Below, one piece after another: positions 1 to 7,878 of a DNA stretch of 64,000 nt. The stretch is from Halorussus salinus (GTDB lineage: Archaea > Halobacteriota > Halobacteria > Halobacteriales > Haladaptataceae). A program made the position numbers and the translations under genes. Position 1 is the first letter of the stretch. The number at the start of each line of letters is the position of its first letter. The notes below the pieces were generated by a model. It was not told where the DNA came from. It did not search any database and saw only the letters and a list, made by a program, of their open reading frames with translations. The DNA lies in assembly GCF_004765815.2 (NCBI RefSeq), contig NZ_ML974127.1:317300-381299 (forward strand), written 5' to 3'.

Positions 1-1302
1 ACCGGCGACTGGGACGGCGACGCGACGGCGCGACTGATAGAGGCGGCCACGTTAGACCAGCAGGTCGAGGAGGTCGCCAACGAAATCGAGTACCTCCGCC
101 GGGAACACGGCTGGGAGTACGGCGACTTCGCGGTCCTGCTCCGGACGGTCGGCGACCCCATGCCCCGCGTCCGTCGGATTCTACGTCACTCCGGGGTTCC
201 GACCGCGGCCGCGGGGGTCGGCGGACTCGAACAGGACCTCGCGGTCCGCGAACTCCACGCGCTCGCCCGATACCACAGCGACGACGAGCGCCGCGCGCTC
301 GACCTCCTGCGCGCCCGCGTCCCGGACGTGGACGCCGAACTCGTCGAGGAGTGCGTCGACCCGCGCTCGGTGGCCCAGAGCCTCAAACGCTGGATAGTCA
401 CGACCGACCTCAAGGGTCGAATCGCGGCCGAAAGCGCGGACATCGACGCCCGCGAGCAGTTCCAGAACGTCTCGCGTCTCGTCTCTATCGCCGAATTCGT
501 AGACGAACAGGATTTCTTCGAAGTCAATTGGTCAGAATTTGTCGGTATGCTCAGACGTGCCATCACCTACGACGCGCCCTACGCCCACACCGCCGAGGTC
601 GATGTCGCGGAAGGCGGCGTCACCGTCGGCGACACCGCGCTGGTGAAAAACGACTCCCGGAAGGCCGTCTTCCTCCTCAACGTCGTGGACTCGGAGTACC
701 CCGGCGACGAGACGCTTTCGCCGCTGTTTCCGACGACGTGGATAACTCAGATGGATGGCTACCCGGCAGTAACACAACCGACCGAGGAGCAAGTCATCGA
801 CACCTACGCGACGGTCACCGACGTTGCTGGAAACGAGTTCGAGCGGTACCACGACGAACGCGCCCGCCGTCAGCTCGCCATCGGTGCCCGCGCCGCCGAC
901 GAGCGACTCTACTTCTGTACCTACGAACAGTCTCGCGGGTCGGTCGGGAAGCCCCGACACCGGTCGCGCTACCTCCACGCCGTCGCCGAGCATCCGGACC
1001 TGACCCTCGAAGAAGTCGAAGGGCCGGGCATCGACCGGGACATCCACACCCTCGGGAGCGCCTCGACGGAGATTCTGGCCCAACCGTGGAGCGAACTCGA
1101 ACGAGTGCAGGCCGAGGCGAGTACCGGCGGCGAGGTCCAACTCGAATCCGCCGAGGAGCGCCTCGCCGCCATCCAGAAGGTGATAGCCGAAAGCGAAACT
1201 GTGGACCCGCGGTTCGAGCGGGCGGTGAAGACCCAGTTCGACTTCGCTCGCGGCGCGGTTCGTCCCGACGAGAACCCCGGCGCGACCGGAGGTGGTGAGT
1301 GA
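1..1302 (+). CDS. UvrD/AddB-like superfamily 1 helicase, 3' part only (cut by window start)
   Basis: The frame is open from base 1, so the N-terminus with the Walker A and DEXX motifs lies outside the window; 433 residues are visible. Near residues 42-48 it has a FAVLLRT segment typical of the second RecA-like domain of UvrD/RecB helicases. The motif V region (about residues 213-237, KAVFLLNVVDSEYPGDE) lacks the usual T-x-H-x-x-K-G-x-E, while the motif VI region keeps an arginine (IGARAADERLYF). The C-terminal part is therefore degenerate, as in AddB, which carries an inactive helicase fold. The stop overlaps the next start (TGATG at 1300-1304), so it is the first visible member of a coupled operon with a RecB-like nuclease and a full helicase-nuclease. 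Likely role: double-strand-end processing; defence is possible but not shown. Confidence 0.8.
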   Translation, partial: TGDWDGDATARLIEAATLDQQVEEVANEIEYLRREHGWEYGDFAVLLRTVGDPMPRVRRILRHSGVPTAAAGVGGLEQDLAVRELHALARYHSDDERRALDLLRARVPDVDAELVEECVDPRSVAQSLKRWIVTTDLKGRIAAESADIDAREQFQNVSRLVSIAEFVDEQDFFEVNWSEFVGMLRRAITYDAPYAHTAEVDVAEGGVTVGDTALVKNDSRKAVFLLNVVDSEYPGDETLSPLFPTTWITQMDGYPAVTQPTEEQVIDTYATVTDVAGNEFERYHDERARRQLAIGARAADERLYFCTYEQSRGSVGKPRHRSRYLHAVAEHPDLTLEEVEGPGIDRDIHTLGSASTEILAQPWSELERVQAEASTGGEVQLESAEERLAAIQKVIAESETVDPRFERAVKTQFDFARGAVRPDENPGATGGGE

Positions 1303-2285
1303 TGAGCGACGACGCGACTGCCGACGACGTGGTTACGGCGGCCGAAATCGCCACCCATCTCGAATGCCCCCGGAAGTACGAGTTCGACCACGAGCGTCCA
1401 CTATCGCCGCCGAAGACGAACCGCAATCGCCGTGAGGAGCATCGCCGGAAACTGTTGCGGGACTCGATTATCGCGGGTCTCCGCCTCGATACCGAGTCTC
1501 CCGACGAGCGCGCCGAGACTGCCCGTGAGCGGTTTGCGGAGCTATCGGGGTCGTCCCACTCGTCGGTCCTCGTGGCCGAACAGGCCCGGTACGACCGGGA
1601 GGCCGTCGGGGCCGCAATCGACGCCTACTTCCACGGCGACGGACAGGAACACGGCGAGCGATTAGTCGCGGCCGACGTGACGCTCGGCTACGAACGTGGT
1701 GGCATCCGGTACGAAACCACTGTCGATGCCGTGACAAAAACCGACCGCGGCCATCTTGCAATCGAGTACCGACCGACGATGCAGGGTATCCTACACGTCA
1801 GTTGGAACAAGGACGACAACGTTCAAGATTTTATAGAGGAAAAGAAGTTCTATCCCCAACAAATCGGGAGCTTCGTCCGGGCCGCAATCGCCATCTGCGG
1901 ACTGACAGCAGAGTACGACCTGACTCGGAAGCACGATTTCGCCTGCATCTCGCTCCTCGAAAACAGTCGCCCCGCCTACGAGACCGGAGACGAGATTCAC
2001 GTCAATCCCGAATCACGACGTTTCCGAAGCGCGTATCAAGACGAGCGGGATGACCTCGATAAACTGGTCGCCGACCGGGCCGCGGCGCTCCTCGGCGACG
2101 AGACCGACCCGCGGGACTGGCAGTTCGAGGAGATAACCGACCGGTCGTGTTCGTACTGCGCTTACCAGAACGCCTGCCCGGATGTCCTCGAATCTGAACT
2201 CTCGTTCACTGACCGCCACCGCGCCGCCGACGAATCGCCCGGCCAAACGCTATCCCACGAATCCTCCTCGGAGGAGTCACAATGA
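1302..2285 (+). CDS. PD-(D/E)XK nuclease-like protein with four-cysteine Fe-S signature
   Basis: RecB/Cas4/AddB-type nuclease fold of 327 residues. A single cysteine near the N-terminus (C22, in LECPRKYEF) and a C-terminal trio C283-x2-C286-x5-C292 match the cluster that staples AddB and Cas4 nuclease domains. The core has D142 followed by E155-Y156-R157, so the usual catalytic Lys of the ExK motif is Arg. This may reduce or abolish cleavage. A YPQQIGSF segment stands where the QxxxY motif of RecB nucleases lies. I chose ATG 1302, which overlaps the upstream stop by one base (TGATG); GTG 1299 just before it is the alternative. The stop overlaps the next ATG in ATGA. Inference: an accessory nuclease or DNA-binding subunit of the helicase complex. 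Confidence 0.8.
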   Translation: MSDDATADDVVTAAEIATHLECPRKYEFDHERPLSPPKTNRNRREEHRRKLLRDSIIAGLRLDTESPDERAETARERFAELSGSSHSSVLVAEQARYDREAVGAAIDAYFHGDGQEHGERLVAADVTLGYERGGIRYETTVDAVTKTDRGHLAIEYRPTMQGILHVSWNKDDNVQDFIEEKKFYPQQIGSFVRAAIAICGLTAEYDLTRKHDFACISLLENSRPAYETGDEIHVNPESRRFRSAYQDERDDLDKLVADRAAALLGDETDPRDWQFEEITDRSCSYCAYQNACPDVLESELSFTDRHRAADESPGQTLSHESSSEESQ

Positions 2286-5200
2286 CCGACAACAGCAGTT
2301 TCGACCCGAAAGGAAACCAACCCGCCGTCATAAACGCCACCGGGAGCGAACACAAAGTAGAGGCCGTCGCCGGGTCCGGCAAGACGACTACGATGGTCGA
2401 GCGACTGCGAAAGGAGATTCAGACTCGGGGGACGCCGCCGAGTCGGTTGCTGGTCCTCACGTTCGCTAACGAGGCCTCTCACGCGATTCAGGACAAACTC
2501 CGGGACATCCTCGGCCCGCACGACGCGTTCGAGGTGGACGTGTACACCTACCACTCCTTTGGCTACCAGTTGCTTCAGGAATACGCCTATCACGTCGGCG
2601 TCTCGCCCGAGTTCGACCTGATTACGAAGGAGGAGCGCCCGAACCTCATCGAAGCGGTCTACGACGAGGTTGATTTCTCGTTCGTTTCTCCCGACCCGCC
2701 GTTAGCCGGTGGTTTAGACGAACGAAACACCGGAATTTCGGACCTGAAGACGTTCATCGAGCGAATGCGTCGGGAAGCGGTCGAACCCGAGGACATCCGA
2801 AACTATCTCCCAGTCGACGATGATTTGCGGGAAATTCTCAAGTTGGTCGAAGACCTGCAAGAGATGGCTTTCGACTTAGTGGATGTGGATGCGAACGACA
2901 TCATGTGGGACGACGACGAGATTGCCGAGAAGTGCGACCAGTTGGCTCGGGTGTACGGAGCGAAGGCCAACCAGTTCGACGGACCGGACCGCGTTCACAC
3001 GACCGTTGCGGCCCATCTTCGGGCGATGCGGGATACGGCCGAGAACGTCGCGGACCACCTTCGCTCGGGTCGGGACTTCGATTGGCAGGAGTTCCGCATC
3101 CCCGAGGCGCTGTTCGCCGACGAGCGAAACATGTTCGATTCGGTCGCCCAGACTCCGATGGGTCGGCTTCACGAGTTCGTCCACATGCTCCGACGGTCTC
3201 GGGCCTTCGTGGACGCTTACGACGCCTACATCGACGCTTTGGACGACCGAGGAGCTTTCGACTACGACGAACTCATCCACGAGACCGTCTCGCTTCTCAA
3301 AGACGAGACAGTCCGCGAGGACATCCTCGGCCAGTGGGATGCGGTGTACTGCGACGAATTTCAGGACACCGACGAATCCCAACTCCAACTGGTTCGGGAG
3401 TTGCGCGACGAACTCGACATCATGGTGGTCGGCGACAGCGACCAAGCGATTCACGAGTGGCGCGGCCAAGACCCCGAGAACATGTCGAATCTGCCGAACT
3501 CCTTCGAGGAGCAGGGTCTCGACCTCAACTTCCGGTCGCGCCAGCCGATTTTGGACCTGACGAACAACATCGGCCGGGAGAAGCAGGCTATCACGTCGGA
3601 TAGAGAGCCAGCGCCGCCGAACGTCTTCGCAGTCGATAGCGAGGCCGAACAGACCGAAGAGCAGGTCAGCACGACGATTTCGAGCCTCCTCACCGGGCGA
3701 TTCGACGACGTGACCGACCGGGACCTCTCGGACATCGCGGTGCTGGTCCGGCGAAACAAACAGGCCCGTGATGTCGCCGAGCAACTCGACGCCGACAGTA
3801 TTCCCTACACCTTGTCGGACGATACGTCGAACGACCTGAGTCAGGGATTGCGGACCGTCCTGTCGTACCTCCGAATCTTGGTGTCGCCGGGCGACGACGT
3901 GAGTTGGCAACGCGTGCTGTTGCACCTCTATCGAGTCCCGAAAACCGACGTTGACACGCTCGCTCGGGCCGGAGAGACGATTCCCGAGGGGTACGCCGCC
4001 ACCACCGACGACGAACTGGACGCCCCCGATGCAGTCGCGGAGGCCATCGCGGACTACGAGACGCTGGACGAGATTTCGGCGACCCACTCGGTTTCGGAAC
4101 TCTACTTGCACCTCAAACGAGAGACGCACGTCGAGTGGTTCCTGCGCGACGTAGACCGTGAGGCCCTCCACAACATCGAACGACTGATTTCGTCGTTCGA
4201 CGATAGCCCGGTCCAGTCGCGTCTCACCGACGAGTTCCTCACCCATCTGGAACGTCGCGCTCACCTGCTGTCGGGAAGCGACGACACGGCCACCAGCACG
4301 GGACCCCAGTCCGACGACGCCGTCGATATTATGACAATTCATCAGGCCAAGGGGTTGGACTTCGACACGGTGCTGTTGCCCTTCCTCACCGAGGAGGACT
4401 TCGGTCATCTCGTACTCAACGACTATCAGGAGAAACTCCACAACTACGACCTGCTGGTGGACGACATCGAGGGCGAACTGGACGACCCGCTCCGGGGCGA
4501 CCACAGCGAGAGCCAAATCGCCGAGGAGTGGCGCGTCCTCCACGTCGCCATCACGCGCGCCAAGGACCACCTCTTTCTGTTCGGTAACTCGGTCTCCGAG
4601 GAGGACCCGACCGCGGCGACGATAGACGACCTCCTCGCTGGCGAGGGGAGCGACGCGCCGATACGCTGGTCGTCGGAAGGCCCGCGGATGAGAGTCTGGG
4701 AGACGCTGATGGACAGCTACGACGCCGTCGCGGCCGAGACCCCCGAGGCGGTCCGGGACTACACCGAGGTCGTCAACAGGGGCGTGGACGAGGACCCCGG
4801 CAAGATCACCTACTACGAGCGGGAGCTATCCACGGAGGATGCCCTCGAAACGACGCTCCAGTTCGCCGACGAGGTGGTCGCCGGGACGCTGGCCGACGGC
4901 GAGACCGACACCGCCCAGTTCTCCGACGCGCCGCTCGGGCAGGAACTCGACATCGGACTGTCGCGCCAGCACAGCCACACCGCACTCGAAGCGGTCCGAA
5001 CCTGCGAGCGCAAGCACCTCCTCGACCACGTGGTGGGGGCGTTCCCCGACCCGGTGTCCGGGACCGACTCGGAGTCGGCTGGTCACCGCCAGCGAGACGT
5101 GGGAACGCTGTTCCACGACGTGGCCGAACTCGCCTACTGGCGGGATTACGACGGCATCGACGAGTGGAAGTCCGCCTGCCGACGACTCGCTCGGAGCGAA

Positions 5201-5710
5201 GACCTGCCCCGCGCGCTCGACCCGGCGCTCGATTGCATCGACCGCTACTTCGAGACCCGAGCGTCCGGATGGGAGGCCATCGGTGCAGAGGTCCCCGTCG
5301 AACTGACGGGGGTCCCCGACGTGGACGGTGCGATAACCGGCTACGTCGACTCGATTCGGGAGTACCCCGACGGCGGCCTCGCGGTCGTGGACTACAAGAC
5401 GAGTCACGACCGGAAGACGCTGGCCGAGAGTCACCAACTCGAACTCTACGTCCGCGCCTGCGACCGATTCGAGGACGAAGTGACCCACGCCGGGTACGTC
5501 TACGTCGGCGAGGCTGGTCCCGAGACCCAACTGTTCACGGCCGACGAGTTGGCCGAGACGTGGGAGACGCTCCGCGAGGACCTGCGGGCCGCGGACGGGT
5601 CGTCGTTCGAGAGCTACACGCCGGGAGCCCACTGCGAGTACTGTCCGCATCGGTCGCTCGGTTGCTCGGCCGACGAGTTCGCCTACGACGGCGAGTTCCT
5701 CGTGGACTGA
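2282..5710 (+). CDS. UvrD/AddA-like helicase fused to a RecB-type nuclease domain
   Basis: 1142 residues. All superfamily 1A helicase motifs are visible: Walker A GSGKTT (31-36), Walker B DEFQD (358-362), motif III (VVGDSDQAIHEWRG), motif IV (LNFRSRQP), motif V (TIHQAKGLDFD, about 685-695) and motif VI (VLHVAITRAKDH, about 752-763). From about residue 900 a PD-(D/E)XK domain follows: GTLFH (941-945), D1023 and D1037-Y-K1039 are the likely active site. C908 plus C1118-x2-C1121-x6-C1128 form an Fe-S signature. This is the AddA-like architecture with an added AddB-type cluster. The ATGA overlap with the preceding nuclease gene shows tight coupling. Role: ATP-driven unwinding and resection of DNA ends. 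Confidence 0.93.
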   Translation: MTDNSSFDPKGNQPAVINATGSEHKVEAVAGSGKTTTMVERLRKEIQTRGTPPSRLLVLTFANEASHAIQDKLRDILGPHDAFEVDVYTYHSFGYQLLQEYAYHVGVSPEFDLITKEERPNLIEAVYDEVDFSFVSPDPPLAGGLDERNTGISDLKTFIERMRREAVEPEDIRNYLPVDDDLREILKLVEDLQEMAFDLVDVDANDIMWDDDEIAEKCDQLARVYGAKANQFDGPDRVHTTVAAHLRAMRDTAENVADHLRSGRDFDWQEFRIPEALFADERNMFDSVAQTPMGRLHEFVHMLRRSRAFVDAYDAYIDALDDRGAFDYDELIHETVSLLKDETVREDILGQWDAVYCDEFQDTDESQLQLVRELRDELDIMVVGDSDQAIHEWRGQDPENMSNLPNSFEEQGLDLNFRSRQPILDLTNNIGREKQAITSDREPAPPNVFAVDSEAEQTEEQVSTTISSLLTGRFDDVTDRDLSDIAVLVRRNKQARDVAEQLDADSIPYTLSDDTSNDLSQGLRTVLSYLRILVSPGDDVSWQRVLLHLYRVPKTDVDTLARAGETIPEGYAATTDDELDAPDAVAEAIADYETLDEISATHSVSELYLHLKRETHVEWFLRDVDREALHNIERLISSFDDSPVQSRLTDEFLTHLERRAHLLSGSDDTATSTGPQSDDAVDIMTIHQAKGLDFDTVLLPFLTEEDFGHLVLNDYQEKLHNYDLLVDDIEGELDDPLRGDHSESQIAEEWRVLHVAITRAKDHLFLFGNSVSEEDPTAATIDDLLAGEGSDAPIRWSSEGPRMRVWETLMDSYDAVAAETPEAVRDYTEVVNRGVDEDPGKITYYERELSTEDALETTLQFADEVVAGTLADGETDTAQFSDAPLGQELDIGLSRQHSHTALEAVRTCERKHLLDHVVGAFPDPVSGTDSESAGHRQRDVGTLFHDVAELAYWRDYDGIDEWKSACRRLARSEDLPRALDPALDCIDRYFETRASGWEAIGAEVPVELTGVPDVDGAITGYVDSIREYPDGGLAVVDYKTSHDRKTLAESHQLELYVRACDRFEDEVTHAGYVYVGEAGPETQLFTADELAETWETLREDLRAADGSSFESYTPGAHCEYCPHRSLGCSADEFAYDGEFLVD

Positions 5711-5763
5711 GCGCGGTCGGTCCGTGGACCTCGGCGTCTGACACCCGTCATACGCCGAAACAC

Positions 5764-5775
5764 AGGGTTTACCAC
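5764..5775 (+). promoter_or_regulatory. TATA-type promoter box (AGGGTTTACCAC) for the zinc-ribbon gene at 5799
   Basis: The TTTA core starts 31 bases before the ATG at 5799, the spacing of a leaderless haloarchaeal transcript. The same 12 bases recur at 6947-6958 at the same distance from the next gene. The spacing decides the start at 5799 rather than the in-frame ATG at 5778. Confidence 0.6.
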
Positions 5776-5798
5776 GGATGAACGTAAGGAAAAGCACA

Positions 5799-6893
5799 AT
5801 GAGTCTCAGGTGTTCGCTCCTCGGCCACAGCTTCGGGGAGGCAGAGATAGAACGGGAACGCGAGGAGCAGGGAAGCGAGGTCGTGGTCACGGTCCGGGAG
5901 TTCGAGGAGTGCGAGCGGTGCGGCGAGCGCAAGACCATCACCGAGAACAAGGAGGTCACCGCGATTCAGTCGCCCGCCCCCGACCTCGAAACGGCCGAGT
6001 CCGACGCCGGGATGGCCTCCCAGTCCGGGGAGTCCAGCGAGTCCGGTGGACAAACCACTGCCGAGGCCAGCGCGGGACAAGACGCCGGAACCGGCACGGC
6101 GACGGCCGGAGGCTCCGACGCGACACCGACCGGCGGCTCCGAGGCGACCGTCGGCGTCGAGACCGGCGCGGCCACCGACGCGGAGGTCACCGCGGCCGCT
6201 GGCGAGGACGACGCCGAGATTCTCGGCGACTCGACGGCGTCCGGTGGCTCCTCGGCGGAGGCGGGGGCGTCCGAGAGCGCATCGAACGCGACAGCGGATT
6301 CCGACGCCGCGGACTCCTCGGCGGACGCTTCCCCGCCTGCCGACGATGACTCGGACGAGGGACCATCGGCGGCCGACGACGACGGCGTCATCTTGGACGA
6401 CGATGCCGACGCCGACGGGGCCGCCGAGTCGTCGGAGCGCACGCCCGGCGAGTGGCCCGAGGCCGAGACGACCCATCCCGCCGAAGCCGACGACGGTCCC
6501 GGCGAGTGGCCCGCCGTCGGGCGGGAGGACCCCGACGAGGGGTACGACGCCGAACCCGGCGATTCGGGCGACGCCGACGTGCAGTTCGGCGGCGGACTGA
6601 CCCCCGAGTCCGCCCCGGAGGTGGACGACGACGAGTCCGACGAGGTGGAGTTCGTCAACGCCGAGGGCGACGCGCTCCAGTCGAAAGACGACTCCCGGAA
6701 CCGGACCGAACTCTCGTCGGGCATCTCGGCCGGTGCGGAGGCACCGTCGATGTCCGGACCGTCCGAGGACCCCGACGTTGACGCCGAGTTCGTCTGCCCC
6801 GAGTGCGACTATCGGCAGGCGGTCGCCGGGTCGTCGCACCGGGCGGGCGACATCTGTCCGGAGTGTGGCCGCGGCTACATCGCACAGGAATAA
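5799..6893 (+). CDS. Acidic protein with N-terminal cysteine domain and C-terminal zinc ribbon (DUF7093-like)
   Basis: 364 residues from ATG 5799. The N-terminal 50 residues (LRCSLLGHSF ... CERCGER) form a small conserved haloarchaeal domain that I associate with DUF7093 from memory. A long low-complexity Ser/Ala/Glu/Asp middle follows, with two GEWP motifs. The last about 35 residues are a zinc ribbon (CPECDYRQA ... CPECGRGY). No catalytic motif is visible, so a nucleic-acid or protein-binding scaffold is the most that can be inferred. The promoter box is shared with the following gene. The function is unknown. Confidence 0.85.
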   Translation: MSLRCSLLGHSFGEAEIEREREEQGSEVVVTVREFEECERCGERKTITENKEVTAIQSPAPDLETAESDAGMASQSGESSESGGQTTAEASAGQDAGTGTATAGGSDATPTGGSEATVGVETGAATDAEVTAAAGEDDAEILGDSTASGGSSAEAGASESASNATADSDAADSSADASPPADDDSDEGPSAADDDGVILDDDADADGAAESSERTPGEWPEAETTHPAEADDGPGEWPAVGREDPDEGYDAEPGDSGDADVQFGGGLTPESAPEVDDDESDEVEFVNAEGDALQSKDDSRNRTELSSGISAGAEAPSMSGPSEDPDVDAEFVCPECDYRQAVAGSSHRAGDICPECGRGYIAQE

Positions 6894-6946
6894 ATACGCG
6901 ATACACGGAGCGAAGCGTCGGATTCAAGAGGAAGAACGACGCGAAA

Positions 6947-6958
6947 AGGGTTTACCAC
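6947..6958 (+). promoter_or_regulatory. TATA-type promoter box (AGGGTTTACCAC) for the DUF5611-like gene at 6982
   Basis: Identical over 12 bases to 5764-5775. TTTA begins at 6951, 31 bases before the ATG at 6982. It supports a leaderless start there and possible co-regulation of the two neighbouring genes. Confidence 0.6.
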
Positions 6959-6981
6959 ACCCTGTCCAAAGGGAGATTACC

Positions 6982-7377
6982 ATGAAGGAATACAAGATGC
7001 GACGCGGCGAACATCTGGAGGACCGCATCCCGGACATGAAGGCGAAAGTCGAGGAGTACTTCGGCGAAATCACGGGCACCGAGGAACACAACGGCCACGA
7101 ACTCTACGTGGTCGAAGACCCCGACAACCCCGTCTTCGACCGCATCCTCGCCGGGGCCGCCGAGTACAGCGGCAAGAAGGACAAACTCGCGGTCCACTTC
7201 GAGGAGCGCGACGCCGAAGAAGTCATCGCCGAGGGCAACGCCGACGCCGCGGCCGACGCCGTGGACAAGAAGAACGACTTCCTGCTGGAGGCGACGGGCC
7301 GCGACGCCAAAGCGCGCCGTGACTCCCTGAAGCGACAGGTCGAGGACGACGCCGAGAAACCCGACGGCGTCTCGTAG
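6982..7377 (+). CDS. DUF5611 family protein
   Basis: 131 residues beginning MKEYKMRRGEHLEDRIPDM, which I recognise as the haloarchaeal DUF5611 family. It is a small soluble acidic protein with alternating helix and strand patterns, and no signal or membrane segment. An open frame extends upstream to 6733, but it runs through the zinc-ribbon gene in another frame. The promoter box 31 bases upstream fixes the start at 6982. A T-rich stretch follows the stop. Biochemical role unknown. Confidence 0.88.
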   Translation: MKEYKMRRGEHLEDRIPDMKAKVEEYFGEITGTEEHNGHELYVVEDPDNPVFDRILAGAAEYSGKKDKLAVHFEERDAEEVIAEGNADAAADAVDKKNDFLLEATGRDAKARRDSLKRQVEDDAEKPDGVS

Positions 7378-7392
7378 TCCGGCCGGTCCGCG

Positions 7393-7405
7393 TTTCATTT
7401 TTTAC
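7393..7405 (+). terminator. T-rich transcription terminator after the DUF5611-like gene
   Basis: The run TTTCATTTTTTA lies 16-28 bases after the stop at 7377, between two convergent genes. U-tracts of this sort terminate archaeal RNA polymerase. No strong hairpin accompanies it. Confidence 0.45.
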
Positions 7406-7477
7406 CCTTCTCGAAATCGAATCGAACTGGACCGAACAGCGCCCCGGCTATCGGTGTCGGGAGCAGTCCCGGCCGTC

Positions 7478-7837
7478 TCAGAAGTGGTCGCTGTTGGGCG
7501 ACCCCTCGCCGCGACCCCCGCGGCCGCCCTCGTTGCGGTCGATGCCCATCACGCTCTCGGGTTGGTCTACGTCCCACCCGCTCGTGCCGTCCTCGGCGAC
7601 CCGGACGGTCACGTCTTCGACCTCCTCGAAGTCCTTGGCGAGGTCGAGTTTGATGTTCTGTGCGGTCCGGGGGCTGATAGCACACCCCGAACAGGCACCA
7701 CCCAACTCGACGACGACCTCGCCGCTGTCGGGGTCGGCCTTCTGGACGGCGCTCTCGCCGCCGTGCATGCTGATGATGGGCATCTGCCCCGTCAACCACC
7801 GCTCGACGCGGGCCTTCAGCGAGTCGTCGTCGGTCAT
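7478..7837 (-). CDS. NifU-like C-terminal domain protein (Fe-S cluster scaffold)
   Basis: 119 residues. It holds the NifU C-terminal domain, with the conserved GGACSGCAIS segment whose C49-x2-C52 pair binds a transient Fe-S cluster, after a helical start (SLKARVERWL). The tail after about residue 95 is Gly/Arg-rich and likely disordered. Family knowledge: such proteins assemble or carry Fe-S clusters to apo-proteins. I start at the ATG at 7837 (MTDDDSLKAR), because the upstream in-frame extension to 7900 has no domain content. It is convergent with the DUF5611-like gene. Confidence 0.92.
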   Translation of the reverse strand: MTDDDSLKARVERWLTGQMPIISMHGGESAVQKADPDSGEVVVELGGACSGCAISPRTAQNIKLDLAKDFEEVEDVTVRVAEDGTSGWDVDQPESVMGIDRNEGGRGGRGEGSPNSDHF

Positions 7838-7878
7838 GGTGTGAGAGTTAGGGATGCAGGGGTGGTAGGACTTTGGGT

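Noticed and set aside
2876..4570. A 564-codon open frame on the minus strand within the helicase-nuclease gene
   Set aside because: It lies fully antisense to a protein with all helicase motifs, and its translation is Val/Arg-rich with no family motif. GC-rich third positions leave such frames open.
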